Shown: piece after piece, positions 12,601 to 26,505 of the stretch
Layout of the letters: every line of letters starts with the position of its first letter
How positions within the stretch are numbered: the first letter of the stretch is position 1
Origin: Anastatus disparis
Taxonomy: Eukaryota > Arthropoda > Insecta > Hymenoptera > Eupelmidae
NCBI GenBank assembly: GCA_017163975.1
Contig: JAFFSR010000237.1
Span: forward strand, 3,348,001-3,412,000
DNA length: 64,000 bases
Direction of reading: 5' to 3'
Position numbers and translations under genes: made by a program
The notes under the pieces: model-generated
What the model saw: the letters and a program-made list of their open reading frames with translations, nothing else
Databases searched by the model: none
Told to the model about the DNA's origin: nothing

Positions 12601-15600
12601 ATGAAATTAACGAAATTACAAAAACTTGGCATTGCTTGTGGTAGTTCAGTTCTTATAACAATTCTTTATGCAACTGCAATTTTTCCTAGCATCCTTAAAA
12701 TGCAAGTTAGACAGGTAACGAATTTAAATGTCTTTATTAAATTTATCATAATCGATAATGAAATTTATAGTAATCCATGATCTTATATAATTGTGTTTTT
12801 ATTGTGAATAAAAAACATAAAACAAAAATTTTAACACATGGAGAAAAATATCCTGCTGCTGAAATCAGTATTTTTTATTTTTACTGTTGGATGGACTTGA
12901 TTTTTAATTAATTTATAAATAGCAGAAACCGCTATACATGTGGTAAATGCTCCATAAACATATTATGAATTTCTTTATTCATATTATATTTTTACGATTT
13001 ACAAAATTATGTTCAAGCATCACTCACATTTTCTATTATTTATTAATGTATCGATGGTTATATAAAATAAACTTTAAAATAAGTCTTCAGCCAACTATTT
13101 TGATAATTTAGAAAAAAATTTTAGCATTTATGGTAATTTTTCTGTAAAATCAAGTCTACCACATAGATAAAATAGAATATAGTAATTTCACTTACCTTCT
13201 CTCTGTATCAGTATAAAAATGTGTAATTTTTTGTTATTTGCAACTAAAAAAAAATATGACTGTAGTAATTTTTTAAAAATATTAATGTTTACGTATATTT
13301 ATCAGAAAGTTGCATTGAAGCCAGGCTGGTTCTTGAGAAATTTATGGAGCAAATTTCCGTTTTGCATGGATTTTAGTTTTTACATTTTTAATGTGACTAA
13401 TGCCGAGGGAATAAAAAACGGCGAGAAGCCAAAACTCCAACAAGTTGGGCCTTTTGTTTACGAGTAAGTCGCAATGCTTTGTATAAAAAATTCGAGTTTA
13501 AATTTATCAATCTCAATAACTAATTTGCCGATGTTAATTCGTTCTAATAATCTAAAAACAAATAATTAACTTGTACGCACAGAGAGTGGCATGAGAAAAC
13601 AAATCAAGTGGATAACGATAGCGACGATACGATATTATACAATGCGAAATACACGTACATTTTTAGTCCTGAAAAAAGTAATGGATTAACCGGCGACGAA
13701 GAAGTTATATTCCCAAACCTAATGATACTTGGCATAATAAATACATTACTAAGAGATAAACCCAGTTCATTGCCTATAGCAGGTAAGAAAATAAAAATAA
13801 AAAATGTTAAAATAAAATTTTTATTCTAAAGTGCTTGTTAAATTTTTCAAAATTTTTGCATAAAGGTAAAGCCATCGATAGCGTATTCAAAAAACCAGAC
13901 AGCATATTTTTCAAGGCTAAGGTTAAAGACTTATTGTTCGATGGTATATTGATAGATTGCGTTGGTATAACTGATTTTGCTGGTACAGCGATATGCGGTG
14001 AATTGAAATCTAAATATCTTGAATTCGGTCTGAAAACGCCTGGTCCAGATCAATATTTCATGTCATTCTTTGGTTCCGTAAGTTATTAAAAATTAATAAT
14101 AATTTAAGCAAAGAGAATTTTCATCTGAAATTTTTGACTTAAATTTTTTATGCAAATTATCGTGATAAACTTGGGACTTTTTTAGTAATTTATTAAAATG
14201 AGGTTTCACAAATTTCTAGAGTATCACGTTAGAAATAATAAAACGTTACTTTTTTTGACTTATTCAAAGTTCTCCTGCATGTTTGAACAATATGGTTTAC
14301 CTATAAAAAATCTATAAAATATATTTAATCTCGCGATCTTAGCGTCTGGTCAGTCGCAATGATTTTCATATTAAAAATGAAAAATTTAATTTAACAGAGA
14401 AATGCTACGGAATCTTCAGCGAAGACACGCGTATATCGTGGTTTTAAGAATATAATGGACGTAGGCAAAGTTATCGAACATAATAATAAGCCTAATATAT
14501 CGGTTTGGAAGGATGACCAGTGTGATGAATTCACCGGAACTGATGGTACTGTTTTTCATCCGTATTTCGATAAAAGTGGAAAGGATCCTCTCATAGCTTT
14601 TAATCCATCGCTTTGTCGAAATGTCGTTTGTGAATTTCACACTAAAAGCAAATTTGCCGGTAAGTATTTATGTAATTTTAAAGAAATTTTCAATAAATAA
14701 TAAAAGATAGTTTACAAAGATAAAACTATGCAATAAACATTCGAGCCAATTCAATTTTTCCAAAGTTATAAACAGTTTCCCATGTATTTAAAAGCTTTTG
14801 GGAGAAGTTGGCTTCTGCTTTATTATGATACAGTTTTTGAGCTAATTATTTTTGAAGATTTTTTACTAGAAATATAATAAAAATGAGATCATAATCTTTC
14901 TTATTTAATTTAATTATAACTAACGCATATTCCAAATTTAATCATAAATTTGAAAAAAAAACCAATATTCATAGGTATGAAAACACTTCGATACACAACG
15001 GACTTAGGCGTTGATCCTGAAAATAATTCGAATCATACGTGTTTCTGCAAGACACCAGTTTGCATGAAAAAAGGAGTTTTCGATTTATATCCATGTGTAA
15101 GTGCACCTTTTGTACTTTCGAATCCTCATTTTTATTTGGCCGATCCATGGTACCTTGACTCAGTCGTAGGTCTCAGTCCCATTCAGGTGAATTCCCATTG
15201 ACATCCTATTTTTTAATATTTATAATTGATTTTTAAATTTTTTTATCAAATTAAACATTTGATATTTAAACATTAGGAAGAGCATATGATTATCATCGAT
15301 ATCGATGCATTTACCGGTGCACCAGTGCACGCTCGTATCCGAGCGCAAATGAACATGTTCATTACGTCGGTAGAAAAATTTAAACTGATGAAAACTTTTC
15401 CCGACGCATTGTTGCCCCTCATGTGGTTCGAAGAAAAATTAATAATGCCAGATGTTCTTTTAAATGAGCTAAAATTTGGTCATAAACTTCTTAATATTGG
15501 AATGTAAATTTTATCATTTATTTTCTTTAATATTTATTGTATATAACAATAATTTATACTGAGAATTTTTCTTCTTTTTTTCGATTTTTTTATTTAGAAC

Positions 15601-15796
15601 CGTCAAATATATATTTATTCTTGTGACTTTGGGAATTGGAGGCTATGCTGGTTACACGATGTACAAATCAAATAATGAAAAAAAAGTGCATAGTACAAAG
15701 CAGAACATATCATTACAAAATGCATCTAACAACGCTGATAAAAAGTTTCCAATTAATACGTTACAGGCTGCTACTGTACCACCGAACATCGAATGA
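12601..15796 (+). CDS. SNMP1-like sensory neuron membrane protein, copy A (CD36 family)
   Basis: Eight exons: 12601-12714, 13306-13463, 13583-13782, 13866-14077, 14398-14659, 14975-15186, 15277-15503 and 15598-15796. All phases fit, giving 527 residues, normal for the family. A short cytosolic N-terminus is followed by TM1 (about 10-32), a large extracellular domain (FNVTN, GPFVYE, SNGLTGDEE, LLFDGILIDC, GTDGTVFHP, NPHFYLADP, LPLMWFEE), TM2 (about 463-484) and a cytosolic tail ending in a QAATVPPN motif. SNMP1 proteins sit in the dendrite membrane of olfactory neurons and pass lipid pheromones to odorant receptors. This copy is the most diverged from C and D and is separated from B by the eIF3g gene. 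An AATAAA lies at 15873. Assignment to SNMP1 rather than SNMP2 rests on overall motif similarity. Confidence 0.88.
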
Positions 15797-16737
15797 AGAC
15801 CGAAAAAATTTAATTCGCTTGGAACTGATTAAGTATACTTTAGAGTCCGTCAGATCTCTTTGTTGTTTTCTAAATAAAAAATATTCTTTTTTTTCAATAA
15901 TTAGTGATTTTAACCAGAAATAAAAAGGTATTTGCATCTCGTAAAGTAGTATTTTCTCTGAAGAAATTAAATGAGTTTTTTTTTACTTTTTTCGAAGGAA
16001 AGATTGAATAACGTAGAAAAATAGTATTCATACTGTCATAACTTACAGTTTTTTAAGTTATTCAAACATTTTTTAAATTAAAGCAATAAAATTAATGTAT
16101 TTTTTTCGGAAAAAATATTCTATTTTATTATAAGATATGCAACCAATTACTTAATTCTGGCCGCAGTTACTAGTTTTAACAAAAGATTGAATTTATTATT
16201 ACGAAAAAAAAGAGATTCGACTGTCTTTTAAAGCGTAAAAAACTTTATTGATAAGCAGTATCTTAAAAACTATAAAGAACAAACAAACTGTAAAATTCAG
16301 AAACAAAAGTGAAATTTTTACATCATGAATTTGTTTAGTAAAAGTTAAAATTGTTATATACATGTATTAAAATTTGCAGTCTGTGAAAAAAATTCTGGAT
16401 TTTCAAGAGCAATAAATTTTTTTGTTTAATATCATTATTTTTTTAGTATATTAGAATTTTCATTCTCAAAAGTTTTTATTATTAAGATAATTTTGCATTA
16501 ATTTTAACATTTTAAATTATATAATTATTTTTAATGGAAAATTGAGCATATACAGAAAAAATATGAGACATTAATATTAATAATAATTAATTAATTTTTA
16601 CAATTTTATATTGTTTTTCCTTTTTCACTTACATTTTTTAGTGAATTTTTAAAAATTATAATGGTTTATAATATACAAATTTTATTATGTTAGTATATAA
16701 CATAAATAATAGAATTTACAGATATAATAATACAATT

Positions 16738-17263
16738 CCCTGGTAGAAAATTGAACATTAATCTGCCCAGAATACCTTAAATTTTCTGCTCAGTGGGCAG
16801 ATTCTGTTGATATATTCTGCCCAGAAACCCTACGTACTGGCGACATTTTCTGGGCAGAATCTGCTGAAATCATGTTATAAGTCAAATAAAATTGATTCGA
16901 GGTTATTTTTTCCTATTTCGCTACGTAGGAGAAAGAGAGAAAGAAAATCATGCACACTCATTTGTTTGTTCGAGATATAATAGCTATTATTTTTTTCTTT
17001 AACCATGAAAGCTTAATATATTGCGCTTGATATTATATTTGAAGGTTTTTTTTTGGTTTATAAAATTAATTCGGTGACATTTAAAAAAAATTATTTTTAA
17101 ATTAAGTATTTCTGATCGGTCTCAATAATTATCATTAATTGATTTAAAACATTAAAGTTTGTTTACTTAAGGTTATAAATCGATTGATGACAATCGTTCA
17201 ACATAATTTTCTGGGCAGAAGTTAGTCAAGTGAGCAGAAATTATGTTTAATTTTCTACCAGGG
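16738..17263. mobile_element. MITE with CCCTGGTAGAAAATT terminal inverted repeats
   Basis: The left end CCCTGGTAGAAAATT and the right end AATTTTCTACCAGGG are exact complements, and similarity continues for about 25 bases. Inside each end the word TCTGCCCAGAA or its complement recurs several times, forming subterminal inverted repeats. The element is 526 bases with no coding capacity. I could not see a certain target duplication, so the superfamily is left open. Confidence 0.75.
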
Positions 17264-18839
17264 TTATTATTATTATTACAGATGTAATAATAATATTCAG
17301 ACTTGATTGCAATCGAATTCATACAGGTCATTACACAATTAAGTTTTTAATTCTATAGAAAACTCAATATTAAACATAGAAAATATGAGAAATTCATTAC
17401 AGTTATGGATTCAATAGTTGTTTTAAGAAAAATAGAAAAAGAACACAATTTTTTTTATAGTTCATTTCATTTTAACATACTTTTGGCACCTTTTTTTCAA
17501 AAATTTATACCCAAGAATTTCTTGTATATTCTATTTTGAATAAGTTTAGTAATGAACTTTGAATAAGTCTCCAATCCAAAATAACAAAAATTATTATTTT
17601 GATTATATTAGTTGTTGTTATATCTTAAAAGTTGTACATAAATTTAAAATATAATAAATGTGTAATTATATGTTTATCTTTAATAAATAAAATATTGATA
17701 TTATTAATTATATAAATTTTTATTTTCTCGTTGAAAAAAAAATTATCGATATTTCTTGATTTTGAAATTGAGATTTTCAGTTTACCCGCATTATTTAGCA
17801 AATTTTACTTTGAATTTATAAATATAATTTTTAAAAATATTTCGTTTATTTTGTAATTAAAATTTAAATAAAAAAGTAATCATACTTGATTTTAAAAAAT
17901 TTTAAATTAAATGAAAAATATTTAAGACTCAATAATTATTTTAAACAACTTTTCATTAAGATAAATGAAAAATGATCAAGTAAAAAAATAATTGACAAAA
18001 TAAATATTTCTCAAAAATAGTTTATTTTTCGTCATCAGTAAATATTATTCAAAGCAATATGAATTATTCTTATAGATTGATTTGTGTTTTTTAAGAGTTG
18101 TTAGAATAAATAATTTTATTTTTAACAAATCAAATGCTGATGTACTTACAATAATTTTTTTATTAAATAATTAATTTGACTCATAGCATCACAAAAATTG
18201 GTATTATATCAATGTCTATACGAAATTGTGCTGCAATTTCATAATTAACAAATAATTTACAATAATAAGTAAGTAATGAAATAAATTTTTTATATATAAA
18301 ATATACAATACATATTTTGATATTATTAAAAAAAAAGATTGATAATAGATTTTTAAAAAAATTTTATGAAATATATGTAGATAATTTATTAAAATCTTAT
18401 GTTAAACATACCGATTTCTTCATACGAATAATAATCGGTTACGTTTATTAATCCATCAATTTCTTATTTCAATAGATTTTTTTCTACCATCATACTTTCT
18501 TACTTATGCAGCATAAAATTTAGCTTAGCATATATAAGCAGAAGAGTTCTCGAGCAGGTAAACAGATTTAGGTACAAGACGAGTGCATCTGACCTCTGAG
18601 CGTCGTATTACTTGCTCCGAAATGCCTAGCAAGTGTATACTCAATATAAATTAAAAATACAAGTAAAACTGCTTTTGTTTTGCGACTATTGTAACATTTT
18701 TTTTTGTAAATATCAAAAGAAAATTATAAATTCAAATATACATACGACAATAATGTTCAATTATGCTTTTTGAAAAGAAGATCCTCAATCAGATTTAAGC
18801 TATACAGTTTGGCCAATAAGAAAATATTCTCGGTTATAG

Positions 18840-19023
18840 TAGGCGGACAATCGTGTCTCGTGGCGCGACTATCGCTCTCGGGCCCCACGTTTCACGTATA
18901 ACGATAGTTTTAACATAAGTTCTCTCCGCACGGTGTACTTTGTGAATCTACAGTGAAAGTTTTAATATTTTATCACGATTCATGTAGCATTATTTTAAAT
19001 TATTTGAACTTTATTAATCCAAA
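18840..19023 (+). promoter_or_regulatory. Candidate promoter and untranslated first exon of eIF3g
   Basis: A GC-richer island in AT-rich DNA, with CACGTTTCACGT and paired ACTATCG/CGATAG words. It ends at a consensus splice donor (GTAAGT at 19024). The first coding exon of eIF3g begins immediately after an acceptor at 20884, so an untranslated exon must lie upstream. The assignment is inference. Confidence 0.35.
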
Positions 19024-20884
19024 GTAAGTAAATTTTATCGAAAATTCATGTGTGCCGTTTGTTTTGAGAATTTATTCGCACGTGGTTCCATTTTTGAAAG
19101 AAGTTTGTTCGAATTGTACTGCAAGGAAATTGGTTAAGATTAATGTGTAGGGAAAATGCATGGCCCGGTATTCGTATATATAGATATACTGGTTCTATTA
19201 ACTTTTTCAACTGTGACCGTCTAAATTCAAGGCGCTGCTAGTTTAGAACACTGTTTAAATTAGAAAAAAAGAATTATTTTGTTACTCTTGTGTTTAAAAG
19301 CAATTGATTAAATTACTTTTTTTGTTTTAATAATTCGAATGAAATTTTTATTGTAATGAATGTGTAATATTTTTGTTTGTTTTTGAAAAGCTAAAATTCA
19401 TTGCAAATTATTTCATTTGACATATGCCATTTTGAGGTTAAGATATGTTTATAGCTTATGAATTTTTGTATTTGTATTATAGGTTAACGGTAACTTTACG
19501 TGAAAAAAGAAAACAGAAAGTTTTGCAACTTTATAACAATTGTATTACATAAAATATCATATACAAAAGTCGACTGCTATATCATCTGTTGCTTTTAATT
19601 CTCATTTAAAGAAATTTTACAGAAAATAAAACGAAGTTTTAGTAACGTATACAAATTTTTATTCAAATCATCATGTAAATTTTTGTTCTTTCTCGAAAAA
19701 AAATGTAACAGTATAAATTTATCATGTATAGAATATTAAAAAGAAGGTTACATCTATAAATTAGATAAAAGTATAAAGTATTTATAAACATACGTAAGTC
19801 AAAATACGTGTATAGTTTGGTCACATGGTTGTAACACTAGTTGAACTCCGATTTTCGATGGACCTACTGGTTCCGCTCTGATATCGAACAAATATTTTTT
19901 TTGTTTATATTATTTACATATTAATTTATTTATGTAACTAGTCGATTAACAAATTCAACAAATAGGTTAAAATAAATGTAAAATATTTTTATACAACCAG
20001 GTAAAAATGTAAAGCATTTTTTTAAAAAACGGAGAATCACTTAAATTTCACAATTAACGATCTTGTTTATAAACTATTAAAAACGTCTTAAATTTAAAAA
20101 CCCTTTTAATTTAACTAAATATTTTTTAATTATCTTTCATATACAAAAACTGAATTCGAAAATAAATCACTTGTTTAAAATTCCTACGTCACTTGTAATT
20201 TTTATGCTAATTTTGATTATTGTTTATGTATAACTTATTTGATTTTTTCATATTAAAAAAATTGGTTGTATGCAAAACAACAAAATTTTGGAAAACATCA
20301 AAACGAAATTTTGTTTATTTTATACCATTAAAAAATGATTGAATAGTATGAAATGTAGTCACGTGTTCATAAGTTTGACAAAGTCCCTAGAATCATGGAC
20401 ATAGTAAACTAGTTTTTGGCGCGAAGCAAAAAAATTTGAATTTATAGTAACTTTAATTTCGATTTCTTTTCATTCAAATAATTATTTTTTAGACAATTTT
20501 TTAGAGTAAGCAACTCGTAAATAGTTCAATATTAAAACTGAAAAATATTGTATTCCATTCATGCTAATATTTGATTTTATTCTTTTAAAAAAGTTAATAA
20601 ATAAAATCTAAAAAGAACATGTATCGTTTAAATTGATTTCAATACTGTACATATACATATATCAAATTAATTAAGATGGATATTTTATAATCTATGTTTT
20701 TATATTAGTTCTAATTGTATAAAAAATGTTTAAATATTTTTCAAACAATACAATCAACCGTAATAAAAATTAATTTTTTTAATTTAAAGCTTACGTACCA
20801 ATTAGAAAAATCGAATCCTCGAACAAAAATTTAAGTTATAAATAAAAATATTACTAACGATGATATTCGATTTTTGTTTTTCAG

Positions 20885-22381
20885 ATGTCAAATAATTTTA
20901 AGGTGATGTCCAGCTGGGCTGACGAAGTAGAGGATGAAGGAACAATAACCCTTCCGCATCCCAGTGTAGTTTACGAAAACGACTTAAAAATCGTCACGGA
21001 TTACAAAATAAACGACGACAATAAAAAAGTCAAGGTAGTACGTACTTATAAAATTGAAAAGCGTTTAGTTTCAAAAAGCATTGCCGAGCGTAAAAATTGG
21101 CACAAATTTGGTGATTCCGAAAACGATGATCCTGGACCAAATCCAGCCACGACTGTTATCGCTGAAGATGTGTTCATGCAATTCCTTTCGAATAAGGAAG
21201 AGGATAATAAGGTTGAAGAGGATGCATTGGATAAATTGAAGGCTATTGGTGATAAAGGTGTTGTTAAATGCCGTAAATGTAACGGCGACCATTGGACCTC
21301 GAAGTGTCCGTACAAAGACACAGTGCTTGGTGGTGGTAAGTTTTATTTTATTTAATTAGTTTTTTAGCAAGCGTTTCTAGCGTTTCTTTTCAATTCATTT
21401 TCTAGCGTTTATTGAAAAAAAAAGCATTCAAATAATTAGTTCTTAAATGTTTTGATGAATTTAATTATTATTATCTTTTATGAATTCGTTCAGGAAGCAG
21501 CTATTAAGTCCTGTTTGAGTTTAATATTTTATTAGAGGATCTGATTATGACAAATTTTTTATAATACACCGTAGCTTTCGATTTGTGTTTATAAATAGTT
21601 GACGTTCTTTTTTTTTAAATTCTTTGAGCGCGGAATTTTTATAAAATATACGACGTTAAGATATTTAATTAAACTATTCAATTAAGGGGATGTAAAATAT
21701 CGAAATTACAGTTTCCAAAATTTTTTATTCATAATCCAATAGCTTTAAAAACATCTCTATATTATATTGTCTTATTTTAATTAACAAAAACATGACAGAG
21801 ATGTTTAGAAAAATTTTCAAAGATATAATATCCGGGAAATTAATGTCGATAATTATATATAAATCATGTACCTTATTACATGACCTTAATTAAATTATAA
21901 TTACTTGAATGATAAATATTTATCAAATAATTCGTATTAATAATGTATGAATATTTTTATTATTAAAATAGTCGAAGAAAAGAAAGCACCTGGATCATCG
22001 CCACCTGGACCACCTGGTGCACCAGAAGCTGGCAAACCAGCAGGTAGTAAATACGTGCCTCCAAGTATGCGTGACGGAGGCAATAAACGCGGTGATTCAA
22101 TGCAAGCACCGAGAAGAGATGACACAACTGCGATTAGAATATCAAACTTATCAGAGAGTACAACAGACGCCGATTTGGAAGATCTTGTTAAAGCGTTTGG
22201 TTCAATTCAGAAAATCTATTTGGCAAAGGACAAAGGTACAAACGTTTGCAAAGGATTTGCCTATGTACATTACAGATCACGTGCCGAAGCTGCTAGGGCT
22301 ATTGAGCATCTCAATGGTTATGGTTATGATCATCTGATTTTAAGTGTTGATTGGTCTAAGCCACCAGGACAAAGTAATTAA
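20885..22381 (+). CDS. eIF3g: Eukaryotic translation initiation factor 3 subunit G
   Basis: Two coding exons, 20885-21335 and 21972-22381, give 286 residues, usual for eIF3g. The protein is part of the cytoplasmic eIF3 complex, which binds the 40S ribosomal subunit and supports mRNA recruitment and scanning. The N-terminal eIF3g domain starts [10 protein letters not shown] and includes a CCHC zinc knuckle (C129, C132, H136, C141). A Pro/Gly linker follows, then a C-terminal RRM (about 204-280) with RNP2 IRISNL and RNP1 KGFAYVHY. The ATG follows an acceptor directly, so the leader is spliced. The single coding intron carries a palindromic MITE. The gene lies between SNMP copies A and B on the same strand. 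No oddity is seen in the protein. Confidence 0.95.
21686..21885. mobile_element. Palindromic MITE flanked by TTAA (in eIF3g intron)
   Basis: Flanked by TTAA at 21682-21685 and 21886-21889. The left arm reads GGGGATGTAAAATATCGAAA and then ATTACAGTTTCC. The right arm is its imperfect complement, ending in GTACCTTATTACATGACC. It belongs to the same family as the copies near 31.3, 32.3, 40.3, 57.5 and 61.1 kb. Confidence 0.7.
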
Positions 22382-23840
22382 TCATTTGAAAATATAATGT
22401 ATAAAATATGTTGAATATAAATTTTTTTTTTTTTTTCAGATTAAATTTTCTCAAATTACTTTCGTTTTTATTTTTTCCGATATTTTACAGTATTAAAATA
22501 AAAAATATAAAATTAAAAAAAAAAAACATTTTATCAATTTTTTTACGGTAAGAACTTGAGTAAAAGCAAATTGATAATATACCAAATCATCAAAAATTAT
22601 TATTGTTTTATACACATATAATAAAGAACGTATTTTCTGTTTATTTTTTTGAAAATTAATTGAAGATATGTAAATAATAAACTAAATTTAAGGTCTTTAA
22701 TCGCTGATAATCGACCATAAATGAAAAACAATATTGTAAATTAATTTATTGAAATATTTTAAAATAATTTCTTTTTATCTTTTGGTTGCTTAAACAACAT
22801 AATATTTGATTCAATTTTCAAGTCGATATGCTAAAATCATGACAAAATTAATAAACATGTGTAAATATATACGTTACTTTTTATTGTTCCGTCAAGAAAA
22901 CTTTAAATAAACAAAAAATAATTTTTATATAAAAATTATTTCGTTCCTAATAAAGCAATTGCAAAAATTCGTTGCCTAATGTACAATAATGTACAATGTA
23001 AAATAGATAGTTTTTTAAAAATTTATATGTTATATCATAGATTTATCATGATAATTTTATAAAAAATTCTTTACAACTATACTGACTTCCGCATAAGGTA
23101 TCTTTGAAATTCCCATATAATTTTTCATACCTACCATACTACTTATTAACTTCATTAAATATTATGATGAGTGTTTATTCTTTTCGGTGTATATATTACA
23201 ATTGTTTGTGCCGTTCGAATAAATAATGTACTTTTGAGGCTGTCATTTTGTTGGATTAGACAAAAATTATAATTACTAGTTCACAGAACCATGACCACAT
23301 AAAAAAAGATACACCGGATTTGATATAATTTTATGCCAAAACATGAAAAATGGTAACAGTATTTGATTGTGTATTATAAATTTTAAATTAATATTAATGA
23401 TGACTCGGCTTAATATAAAAATAAAAAAATATATTTAATTTTCTTGAGTGCTAATAATATAATGCTCAGTCACGATTATAAAAGACATTTTTGTAAGTTT
23501 TTAACATGTGCGAATTTTCATACATGTATACATGTAAGTATGGATATGCGTCTATGTGCAATAGCTACTCATAAGATTTTGAATTTTCTAACTTTCTTTT
23601 TTGGTTAATTTTCGGGGAATCTATTTTAAAGTGATTTAAATTATAATCTGCAAAAAAATTGAGATTTATTCTACCTATAATTTTTAATAACATTTTTATA
23701 CATTTTTCAAAAAAAACGTTTTTTTTCAGACTATTTTGCAAAATTAAGTAATTTTCATTAATTGTCTCCACTTGAGGCTAGAATTAATCTACAAATTAGA
23801 AAAACGAAAAAAAGAGCTAGTATACTTTTTGATTTGTTGA

Positions 23841-23989
23841 TTTTTTTTTTTTTAATTTAAACGTCGCTGTATTTATGCTATCATTTTGATGCTAATTAAC
23901 GACGAAGATCGTCAGTGTATTGAACGAAGCACATGTATCGTATACAGTGGTCCATCCATCGCTCTACCGAATGAGCCACTGACGTCCTC
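23841..23989 (-). mobile_element. tRNA-derived SINE, internally deleted copy
   Basis: On the minus strand the A-box region GTGGCTCATTCGGTAGAGC is present, but the part with the B box is missing. The conserved body (AGCATAAATACAGCGACGTT) and an A-rich tail follow. Same family as the copies at 31.4, 46.8, 52.7 and 61.5 kb. Confidence 0.75.
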
Positions 23990-24075
23990 AAATTTTTGAT
24001 TTGTTAAATTATGTTTTCATTAATTACATTAACGAAAAAATCTGTACGTTTAAGTTTATAAAAATAAAGTATATA

Positions 24076-24944
24076 GGGTAAGTGTGCCAATTATCGTTGC
24101 CCCCCCGACTACCGTGCTCCTTCGATATTTTAATACATTAAGATAGGTTTAAGCCTTAATCAATAATACAAAAAAATTTTTTTAATATTTTTGAAGTATA
24201 ATTTAACTATTAGAAAAATAAAAATTTAATTTATCGACGTTTTATATTGTATAAATAATGTTTGAAATTTTTGTAACGTGATTTATGCGTTTTTAGTGCG
24301 CGCGTTATCAAAAAGCTTAAGGATTGCATGTTTAATTCAATCATTTAAAGTATTAAAAAATGTATATTAATAATATGTACATGTATTTTACTATAATAAA
24401 ATACTTACAAATTTCAAAAAAACTTACAATTTGTGTTTTTAAATTATTTGTTATTATTTATTTATAAAATATAGAACTGGAACAGATTTAAGCATATGAT
24501 TCAATTATCGTGCACGATAACTAAACCAATTTTTTGGTATAATCTTAGTTATCGTGCCCTCTAACATGTGAGCATCGAAGAAAACATAACCTCAAAAAAA
24601 TATAAATCGACGAAAAATGCACGGTATTCGACGCTCGATATTTGGTTGAGGGCTTGCTTACTGACAAAACGCATTTAGTTGGGGGCGCGGAAACTGACAC
24701 ACGGTATATAGAAATCTGAAAATTGAGCAACACGGTATTTGACGCATGCATCAATTCTTATATTTTTAATAATATTTCAAATATTTTTCTATACATAATT
24801 AATCAATCATGCTTATTAAATAAAAGATGCTTCAACGTTTATAACTGATATCAATAGTTATCAAGCATTAATAGAAAAATCTGTTTAATTTGATAAAATC
24901 TGTAAGAGGTTACGTTAAACCCACGGTAACTGGCACACTTACCC
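24076..24944. mobile_element. Non-autonomous DNA transposon with GGGTAAGTGTGCCA ends and TA flanks
   Basis: The left end GGGTAAGTGTGCCA and the right end TGGCACACTTACCC are exact complements, and similarity extends into ATTATCG/CGGTAAC. TA flanks both sides, as in Tc1/mariner-type insertions. Internal repeats of TTATCGTGC and of CGGTATTCGACGC words are visible. The element is 869 bases, and no transposase frame was found. Confidence 0.7.
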
Positions 24945-26505
24945 TATGACTTGTTATTTTTAAAAGCAAGTATTTTATTAAATTTTTCCAAAAAGTTTAT
25001 AGTATACGAATAAAAACATCAATTAATTCCATAACTTTTCGTTAATTTGATTTCGACCTCTAAAAAATATCTAGTATGTTTTGGATATCAAATGGAACAT
25101 ATTTTTTGGTATAGCGATTTTTCAGAATTTTATTTAAATATGAATAAATTTGAATGCTATTCAAGGTTAAAAAACTTTAACGATAATTTATTATACTGAT
25201 AAAAAATCTTCGCGTATAGAATCATCAGTATATAAAAATTAATGAACTATTGTTCAATATTTCGTGCTTTAAGAATGTCTATTGTTTACCTTTTCTCCTT
25301 CTTTTTACAAGTTTCTTTTGATCACGGACTCCCGCATAACTTACGTAATTGAATTTTTGTTTTTTGAAAATAAGCTACATATCGAGAGAATACATCGAAA
25401 AAATTAATTTAAAATTTACAATCATAAATCCTTTCAATTCTCATCCTTAAAAAAATTAATTTTAAGTTACAGCAATAAATCCTTTTGATCCTCATCCTTA
25501 AAAAAATTACAAGCTTTTCTTTAATCAAACGTTTAAGTACGCTAGCAAAAATATTTCAAAAGTTTTAATTATTAATTATTACGTAAATTTATATATTTTT
25601 TGCAATAAAATATTAATAAAATATATTTAAGAGGTGATTTTTATTATTTAAAAAAGTGACATCCGCTATAAAGAATATCACGACTGAAGCTGTTAATTAA
25701 AAGCATGTCATTAATGAGTTTTGAAATTTTTGATGCACACTTCTCCGCACTTTTAATTTTCATGAATTGAGTATATGATTTACTTAATGCACCGCATGCA
25801 TCTCTCAATAAAAGTCAATTTTCGAAAAATTAAAATTTAAATAAAAGATTTAATTCTTATGACACACCAAAGTTACATGGATGAGGGAGTAATATGTAAT
25901 TAATTTATAATTGTTTACGTGCGTGAAATACGCTATATAAATATCTTTTATATGTGTCTAAAACTTTATATGATTCAGCATGTTGATGCTTTTGTTTGTT
26001 AAATACAGGCGTATGAGTGAAAATACGTGTGTTGTTCTTGAAGCTCTTTCGAATAAGGTTGCAGTATCTTGGTTCAGTCACTCATCAGTACTGCTTCTTG
26101 TGACACTAGTTTTAAGTTTATTATGGTTTTCATAATTTATACTTTTTTATCGCCATAACTATGTATATTTTTATTTTCTTATAAAATAACTTTTAATAAG
26201 AATTAAACTTTTTACAATTCAACTTGTTATTTAAAATGTTATTCTGATATTAGAATTAAATAGTATAAATTGTTAAAAAAATATACAAAAATGTAATCAT
26301 ATGAAAATAACTATTTTATATTGAGTTGACTTCGCTATTTTTATTTAAACTAACATAAAATATATTATTTAAATTTATTAAATTTACGGTTACAAGAATA
26401 AAAGTCTAGAAAAAAATTTATATCGTAAAATATTTCGTGAATTTTTTTTTTAAAAGTTCATATTTTTATGCACCTGAATGAAATTCATAAAGCAGATATC
26501 ACAAA

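Larger units (their letters stand above)
15797..20884. other. Intergenic region and 5' part of the eIF3g gene
   Basis: AT-rich DNA with a MITE at 16738-17263. A GC-richer patch at about 18840-19023, ending in a strong donor (AAA followed by GTAAGT at 19024), is the best candidate for the eIF3g promoter and untranslated first exon. No other coding exon is seen. Confidence 0.4.
22382..26505. other. Intergenic between eIF3g and SNMP copy B
   Basis: It holds the eIF3g 3' flank, a truncated SINE (23841-23989) and a MITE (24076-24944). Near 26074-26095, two TCAGT words resembling the arthropod initiator could mark the start of the copy B transcript. No further coding exon is visible. Confidence 0.4.
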
